Shown here: positions 58,587 through 64,000 of the stretch, piece after piece
Position numbering within the stretch: the stretch's first letter is position 1
Layout: each line of letters starts with the position of its first letter
Source of the DNA: Symbiodinium natans
Taxonomy: Eukaryota > Sar > Dinophyceae > Suessiales > Symbiodiniaceae
Assembly: GCA_905221605.1 (NCBI GenBank)
Contig: CAJNDS010000609.1
Location: 41,011 to 105,010 of the forward strand
Direction: 5' to 3'
DNA: 64,000 nucleotides
The notes under the pieces: model-generated
Seen by the model: only the letters and a program-made list of their open reading frames with translations
Database searches by the model: none
Told to the model about the DNA's origin: nothing
Made by a program: the position numbers and the translations under genes

Positions 58587-58790
58587 ATGGACAGGTCATG
58601 GAGACTCTCCTCGCACCTTTGGGTCCTCCCGGAGAGTTTCCACCTCCAGATGCAAGTCAAGCTCAGCCGAGTGATTCCTCGGCAGGATCCGGGTACAATT
58701 CTTGCAACCCACACTTTCAAGACTTACAGGGGTTTTGCCTTCGAAGGAGCCTATGCAGCACCTGGTGAAATCCAGCCTGATTTCCAATGA
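58587..58790 (+). CDS. Candidate coding stretch
   Basis: The frame reads MQVKLSRVIPRQDPGTILA then THTFKTYRGFAFEGAYAAPG and EIQPDFQ before a stop. Two other + frames are open here too. The beta-like pattern recalls the module exons but no module motif is present. Confidence 0.35.
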   Translation: MDRSWRLSSHLWVLPESFHLQMQVKLSRVIPRQDPGTILATHTFKTYRGFAFEGAYAAPGEIQPDFQ

Positions 58791-58832
58791 CCATCAAATC
58801 TATCTATCTGAATCTGTTCTCATCAGGAGAAC

Positions 58833-59657
58833 TTGCGAATGCAATACATGTCACCCGATCAAAGCCTTCGGGAAACTTGTGATTTAAATGCTTCGAGTGT
58901 TTTAATCAGTCGGTCAACAGATTTTCCACTCTTGCGAATTCTGTATAGGCTTCATGTGCCTCCGGGAAAAACCGCCCTCAGAAATGGCGAGCTTCTCATG
59001 TTGACATCAACATTATCTCACAAGACAGCGGTCCGGCCGGTCCATTGTCTTGCGCGCGGTCTAGCCCTCAGGCTGTCGGAGTTCAGCATGAGTTCATCCC
59101 CGCGGCGATCTTGCTGCTCAAAATTCCAGGAGTTTTTACCCTGGAATTCTTGCTGGCTGCGTGACAGCTTGGCTGGCTGCTCGTCTACACGGGCCGGCTG
59201 CTCCGCTGGCTATTCCATTGCCGAAGAATTACCTTCTCCATGGGATATATTGATCGTAAATGAATCACGATTGTTCTGCGAAATAATTGAGAACATTGGA
59301 TTCGATGATTTGGGGTTGAAAAAGATGTATACTAAGACCGGAAAATGGGCGAGATTTCACGGCCGGGTTTTCTCGGAATCAAAGGAATATACCCGTAAAA
59401 TCAAAGGTTACGGGCTCGGCCGCCTTTTTCGCTCTGCAGCAGCCTTGTCGTATGCCCCTGTCTTCTTCCGTTCTTTTTGGCTACTTGTGGGGGCCTTACA
59501 GGGGATTCCCGAAAATTCCCGGAAATTTTCAGGATTCTTACCGAAAATTCCTGGAAATTTCGCCGCAAGTTCCGGGAATTTTCGGGATCCCCCGCCAGCT
59601 TCGGTTCATTTTTTACCTCCATATCGTCCGCCCTTAGCCGTCCTTGGACGACAATGA
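58833..59657 (+). CDS. Long frame of doubtful status
   Basis: A 274-codon + frame. The first two thirds include normal-looking parts (DILIVNESRLFCEIIENIG, KMYTKTGKWARFHGRVF), while the end runs through a low-complexity stretch of gaaaattcccgg units (59500-59590). It lies in AT-richer DNA. No family was recognised, and a chance frame is possible. Confidence 0.35.
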   Translation: MRMQYMSPDQSLRETCDLNASSVLISRSTDFPLLRILYRLHVPPGKTALRNGELLMLTSTLSHKTAVRPVHCLARGLALRLSEFSMSSSPRRSCCSKFQEFLPWNSCWLRDSLAGCSSTRAGCSAGYSIAEELPSPWDILIVNESRLFCEIIENIGFDDLGLKKMYTKTGKWARFHGRVFSESKEYTRKIKGYGLGRLFRSAAALSYAPVFFRSFWLLVGALQGIPENSRKFSGFLPKIPGNFAASSGNFRDPPPASVHFLPPYRPPLAVLGRQ

Positions 59658-59892
59658 GGGCCTTTCAAACGGGGGGTGGAAAGGGGCGTAAGGGGGGGTA
59701 TGATTGGGGTGTCAGGGGGGGGAGGGTCAAGGGGGCTGCAAGAGGGTAGATGGTGTCAGGCGGTGAGAGGGATTTAATAGATAATTATAGGAAAGATTCT
59801 TAGGGGTGTTCAGTTCAGATCCGTGCCGGGGATGATTACTAAGGAGACTTCTGACCATTCATAACACTGGGAATTAATTTCATTAAAGGAAT

Positions 59893-60733
59893 TCATGTGC
59901 AGATGTTGTAGATACCCCTGATTGACCCAGAATCACTATACGATCGAATGTCGGCGATCTCGATCAAGCCCTTACCGCCATTGAGACACTCCCCCACAAA
60001 CATATCTCCCTCCATCTCATGAAACAATATTTGAGTTTCCCGAAATTGGCATATTGTACGAGGATTATTCCGAGACGTCATCTTGCGTCGATTTTGGAGG
60101 CCCATAGCAGTAAATTTCGAGCAACGCTCCAAAGATTCGTCGCACAACAGCTGACAGATAGTCAATGGTAATAGGCAATATTGCCCACGATCTTCGCTGG
60201 TCTTGGGTTTAGTATGGATGAGTTTCGGATTATCGGGGGCGGTGTCCACCAGAGTGATTGGTCTTCTTGTATTCCATTCGATAAATCTGCGGTTCCATGA
60301 AAGATATGTTGAAAGCAATCACCCATGCCTAGAACGATCCCGCTGAGGCCCATGCTCTGCAGAACCTCATCCCTTTTCTCCCGAATATTTCCCCGGCTCA
60401 CGGTACGACCTGCCCGAATTACGGCGCATTGGTACAGGTAGCCATTCAGAAAAGCAGTGATTGTCTTCTGTAAGGATCCTCTACGAGCGACACGCTTAGG
60501 ATTCAAGCTTATCAACTCCCATGGGGTGATGAATGGCTCATCGGAATGCCTCATATGAATTCAGATACTCTCCTCTCTAATATTACTAGACCTTCCTCTC
60601 CTCTGTTGTGCTTGCTCATGCTCCCCAACCTGGCCCGTACTCCCCAAACCTTCAACACGGAACTTCGAAGTTTCATGTCGAAAAGCCTCTTACCCGAAAC
60701 CTGCGAAAATCTGTGTTTTTTCGAGTAAAACAT
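59893..60733 (-). pseudogene. Broken minus-strand coding sequence, unknown family
   Basis: Three minus-strand frames follow each other: 60733-60551 (60 codons), 60554-60162 (130) and 60318-59893 (141). The first two overlap by ATGA; the last two overlap by about 150 bp and need a frame change near 60310. All look coding (KKHRFSQVSGKRLF; AFLNGYLYQCAVIRAGRTV; RETQILFHEMEGDMFVGEC). The simplest reading is one gene of about 280 codons with two frameshifts, in DNA richer in A and T than its surroundings. Decay after transfer or insertion is inferred, not shown. Confidence 0.45.
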
Positions 60734-61029
60734 GCATTTCCCAAAAAAGTGCGGGCAAGCGCCCTGCCCTGTGCCTAAAATATGAATGGATCTTTGGGAG
60801 GGGGTTTTGAAGATACTTCAGATAACTTCAGCAGATTGTATCTACTACGAAGTTTTGGACCTTAGGGCCGATCAAGCACACCGTCTGCTTAATCTTTACT
60901 CTGGGATCGAATTCGGTAAATCCAAAAAAAACGAATAGGGGGTGCCCCTAGAAAAGACCCGAAATTTGATATGTATGTTTTTTGTTCTCTCTCTGTACTT
61001 TCTCCAATCTCTTTATGCTTAAGTAGCCC

Positions 61030-61266
61030 ATGACCCCTAAGGTCCCTCATAATGGTCCCTCTTTAAAACAATTGCATCTATGTCCAAAAGCACCAATTAG
61101 AAATCTTCAGAAATTCCAAAAACTCTTGCGAAACAATGCTGCCTTCATCAAAGGAATGATATCACACGATTCCAAGCCCCCAAGAAGTGGATTAAAACGC
61201 CACCCCAAGGGCACAGAATCGCGGCAGAAGAATAAGAACGCAGACGACCCCAGTAAGACCAAATAA
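61030..61266 (+). CDS. Weak Lys-rich frame in the AT-rich island
   Basis: A 78-codon frame rich in Lys, Pro and Asn (NLQKFQKLLRNNAAFIKGM) with ATG start and TAA stop. It might be a remnant related to the broken frame on the other strand. No motif. Confidence 0.3.
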   Translation: MTPKVPHNGPSLKQLHLCPKAPIRNLQKFQKLLRNNAAFIKGMISHDSKPPRSGLKRHPKGTESRQKNKNADDPSKTK

Positions 61267-61506
61267 TACAGACGTTCCTTTCCTGTGATAAATTGCTTTC
61301 TCTATATTGCATTCCATCAACTTCCTATGTGGTTGCCTCAGCAAAGCTGTGAACTCGTTTCTGCCGGTCGGGAATATTTGTCGGAAGATTCCCTGCATGG
61401 TGGGGCAAAGCTCTTCGCAGCTGTTGGAATGATTGGGGGTTGAAACTCATTGCTTCAGCCATTGTGGCTCATGTAGCTACTGGGCCGTGTTGTAGTCGTA
61501 GTATCC

Positions 61507-61851
61507 ATGGAGGAGAGTGCTCCGAAGAAGCGGTGTCACTTCGCAATCCGCAAGGGCGATGTCTACAAAGCATGCTCGAAATGCAACGTAGTCAACATCG
61601 CGCACGTCTCCCACGACTGTCCCAAGAATGGCCGTACGAGACGGCCAGGAAACTTCACTGGTCGAGGTCATGCAGAGCAGCAGATGCTTCTCCACGGTTT
61701 GATTCAGAGGTGCGGTGGTCGTACTATGAGGATAACATCCGTCGGTGGCGGTGAGTCGGTGTTGGGCCACGTGGCTACGGAGCTCTTGCAGCAGATTCAG
61801 GTGGAACGCGTGGAGGCCGACGAGGAACAGGAGGCGCCTCAGTGTCTTAGG
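61507..61851 (+). CDS. RING-finger gene: first coding exon, Cys/His-rich
   Basis: Begins MEESAPKKRCHFAIRKGDVY and contains CSKCNVVNIAHVSHDC, a C-x2-C-x7-H-x2-H-x-C pattern that could bind zinc. The end is acidic (VERVEADEEQEAPQCL) and meets a donor ttag|gtgaac. It is taken as the start of the gene whose coiled-coil and RING exons follow. A 324-codon minus frame over the same bases is a shadow. Confidence 0.55.
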
Positions 61852-62430
61852 TGAACCACCATGAGATCTTAAGTCTTCTTCGGGCATTGCCATTGGCAAA
61901 CTGGCTGCTGCTTTCAAAGTATGCCAAATCCATAGAAGCGATATTGCTGTTCCGCAAGGGCAAGTCAGGTGCATGTTTGGGGGCCGTGAGTATCTGCATC
62001 GGCTGTCCCACACCACGCTTTCCTCGTCCCTGATCGTTTGTTTCGTTCTCTTCGTTTCGTGTGCTCCTTGACCATGGGACCTGTTTCTGGGTATCCGCGA
62101 GGCAACTACGCACCCCAGGATCTTGGCGGAGGCGGTCCCATGCACAGTGTGATTGAAGCATGCAGGGAATGTGAGCACACTTTGTTCCCTTCTTGCTGCG
62201 TGTCCTTGCAAAGAATTGCTCTGTTCTCGTGTCGGGTTGTTTGTTTTTCGGTAGGGGGGGCGGGGCAAATGGGCAGAGAGGACCTCGGGTGGGGGGCGGG
62301 GAGGGGGGCAAGGGGCCCTTTTTTGGAGGCCAAAGCCGAACGAGGGTTGAGCGAGAGAACGATGCGGCTTCAGTTTGCGCACGCCCCCATTCCGAGCCAG
62401 GGTCGGCAGATTGTAGGAGCGCCTAACCAG

Positions 62431-62493
62431 AAGCAGGAGAGACGTCGACAACTCGAGGCGAAAGATCAGCAGCTGGAGGCGTCGAGCTGCCGC
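62431..62493 (+). CDS. RING-finger gene: coiled-coil exon, copy 1
   Basis: Between taaccag and ccgc|gttgga, 21 codons read KQERRRQLEAKDQQLEASSC. Heptad-like and closely similar to the next exon (QE..RQL..KD.Q.EA..C). Phase 0 both sides, so it can be added or skipped without breaking the frame. Confidence 0.6.
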
Positions 62494-62696
62494 GTTGGAT
62501 GGCGAGTTGACCTTAAAAGAGGAGTCCTGCTGGCGCGATCACAAGGACTGTCCAGGGGACGGAGGGGGTGTCCGGAGTATTTAGGAGCATGACCGAAGAG
62601 CTTGAACCGTGGCCAAGACCTGCCGCAATCCGTTTGTACTCGCATTGCGACGCATGTATAAAGTACAGCCGGAGTTCAATCGTCATTGCACTTCAG

Positions 62697-62768
62697 GAGA
62701 AGAAGGAGCAGGAGCATCAGCGACAACTTGCAGAGAAAGATAAGCAAATGGAGGCTTGTGAATGCGAC
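62697..62768 (+). CDS. RING-finger gene: coiled-coil exon, copy 2
   Basis: Between acttcag and cgac|gtgctg, 24 codons read KKEQEHQRQLAEKDKQMEAC. A clear duplicate of the exon at 62431, also phase 0 both sides. Together with the N-terminal part of the RING exon it gives a repeated dimerisation helix. Confidence 0.65.
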
Positions 62769-62918
62769 GTGCTGTGCCGAGATACTCGACGGCGTGTCAG
62801 TGCCAGCTGTAGACATGCCAGGCGATGCAACGAGCGCATGCTAGGGAGGCCTGACATGCTCGTGGCACTTCGATGAGCTTTACCTTTGTCGCATTTGCGG
62901 CTGCCAAGTCCGGTGCAG

Positions 62919-63248
62919 GTTCAGGGTCTGCAGCAGGGCTTCCGGCAATGGCGGAGCAACAAAGAAAGTGAGCAGGAAGTTCAGCGAGTGTTACTCGAAA
63001 GCATGAATGAGGATCTCCAGAAGCAGGTACATGATCTGTCCTTGCGCATCCAGGAAGTTACCAAGACTTGCCTGATATGCTGTGACGCAGACCCAGTCAT
63101 GGCCTTTTTGCCGTGTGGCTGCGTCAGCCTCTGTAAGTCATGCTGGGAGAAGGGATCCACTAAACAGGCAGGGTCCCTGAAATGCTTATCATGCATGCGC
63201 GACGTGGGCTTTGTACTGCAGGTTAAAGTTCGTGGCTATGGTGGCTGA
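62919..63248 (+). CDS. RING-finger gene: terminal exon with RING domain
   Basis: After cggtgcag the frame reads VQGLQQGFRQWRSNKESEQE, continues as a helix (LLESMNEDLQKQVHDL) and ends with the RING: CLICC...LPCGCVSLCKSC...CLSC, then a stop at 63246. Spacing matches IAP/MUL1-type RINGs (C-x2-C-x11-C-x-H-x3-C-x2-C-xn-C-x2-C) except that the His of PCGH is Cys here. Such C-terminal RINGs bind E2 enzymes in ubiquitin ligases. The family call is strong; substrate unknown. Confidence 0.8.
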   Translation, partial: VQGLQQGFRQWRSNKESEQEVQRVLLESMNEDLQKQVHDLSLRIQEVTKTCLICCDADPVMAFLPCGCVSLCKSCWEKGSTKQAGSLKCLSCMRDVGFVLQVKVRGYGG

Positions 63249-64000
63249 AACTGTTTATGCTGGAAACCCACCCACGCTCGGCGTATGACCCACAACATCG
63301 TCGAATGCCGTCTTTGCCCTTGCCTTGGACCCTTGTTGTTTGACAGCAAGGGCAGGCGAGGATAGTAGATTGTTCTTGACCATGCATGCTTCAACAGATG
63401 CACAACACTAGTTCACCCAGCCCTGTTTCTTCGCACTCCTTCGAAACACAGTGCATTGGAATGAAAAGAATGTGGGCGCCATGCGTTGTATGCGTTCATG
63501 TTGCAACAGTCATGTTCTTTGAGTGTTGCTGCGCATCTCCGATTGCAAGGGTTTTCATGTTGATTGCAAACAGGTTTTCTTTGTAACCAAAACATCAAGA
63601 GCTACGCTCTTACGTTCGCCCGGGTGGAGATGTCTGGGTTGGGTTGTGTGTTGGTAATCTCGAAACATCCCAATGTAGTGCAGGTGTAACAAACCATTAC
63701 AAACCCAAACGCATGTGTGAGTGTGTGTGCTGCTGGCTGGAAGACCGACGTTATGGCAGACCACAAATGCTGAAATATCGGACGTCGCTTTGGATGCTGT
63801 TGGACAGGCATGCCTGCGTCGCTGTGACTCCGCAGTTTTCAGCTCATCAGATTTGGCAGTAGTCTCGTCCACTTGGAATATCTCTGTATATGCATCCCTT
63901 TACGCATCTGAATTGGGTACAAAATCTTTGCATTAACAAGAACAACATGGCTTCAACAAGAGGACTCTGACCAAAGCTCCGCCATAGGACAAGCGTAGAT
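63249..64000. other. No gene recognised
   Basis: Presumed 3' flank of the RING-finger gene. A minus frame at 63555-63872 and small + frames are open but lack motif and splice logic. A short palindromic stretch (cccttgttgtttgacagcaaggg) lies at about 63328-63352. Confidence 0.4.

Noticed and set aside
61477-62451. 324-codon minus-strand open frame
   Set aside because: It runs antisense through the Cys/His exon, an intron and a G-rich tract of the RING-finger gene, and its peptide has no motif. It is a shadow of the + strand gene.
1-64000. CRISPR arrays, bacterial operons, tRNA or rRNA genes
   Set aside because: Tandem repeats here lack regular unique spacers, no ribosome-binding-site-led gene strings were seen, and no cloverleaf or rRNA core sequence was recognised by eye. 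A tRNA scan and an rRNA profile search would be needed to exclude small RNA genes firmly.

Overview
The window looks like nuclear DNA of a eukaryote with many short exons, most probably a core dinoflagellate (Symbiodinium-like). This is inferred from four things seen in the sequence: arrays of the CCCTAAA telomere-type repeat inside the sequence at seven places; genes cut into many short exons of roughly 35-200 nt; several introns that only work as GC-AG introns because the reading frame and protein motif join perfectly across them; and long runs of exons on one strand. No tRNA, rRNA, CRISPR array, bacterial operon or confident retrotransposon was found. Exon borders below were placed by eye from splice signals, open frame and motif continuity, so most entries are partial exons rather than finished gene models.

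Layout. 0.8-1.3 kb: two exon candidates beside a telomeric tract. 3.7-4.7 kb (-): exons including a cystatin-like one. 5.2-6.4 kb (+): a complete two-exon monoacylglycerol-lipase-type alpha/beta hydrolase, the best single gene here. 6.6-9.7 kb: exons of an unidentified + gene with a - strand coding stretch inside. 10.4-10.8 kb: telomeric tracts. 11.2-12.7 kb (-): an unidentified gene. 12.4-45.5 kb (+): a very large exon-rich region whose exons repeat a small set of beta-rich motifs about a dozen times each: a 'NP..TP..N.W' module (B), an 'AP.GF.F...C' module (C), an 'IPAG' strand (A), a 'W.I.LL..P.PV' strand (F) and a 'YEI' strand (E). It probably holds at least two tandem genes for giant secreted or surface proteins; one may end at a membrane-anchor exon at 27.6 kb, just before a telomeric tract. 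46-53 kb (+): further exons, mainly helical and unidentified. 53.6-54.9 kb (+): a protein-kinase domain over five exons. 58.0-58.3 kb (-): a two-exon tail joined by a 37-nt intron. 58.8-61.3 kb: an AT-richer island with a broken - strand reading frame. 61.5-63.2 kb (+): a RING-finger gene with duplicated coiled-coil exons.

Repeats are abundant: telomeric tracts on both orientations, microsatellites, 10-bp and about 25-bp minisatellites, a cluster of palindromic modules at 29.6-30.4 kb, an inverted CCGATACACCGA array at 47.3-47.9 kb, and duplicated G-rich elements at 57.1-57.6 kb. The most striking item is a 365-nt putative intron (14658-15022) made almost wholly of telomeric repeat between a GTGAGT donor and a CAG acceptor.
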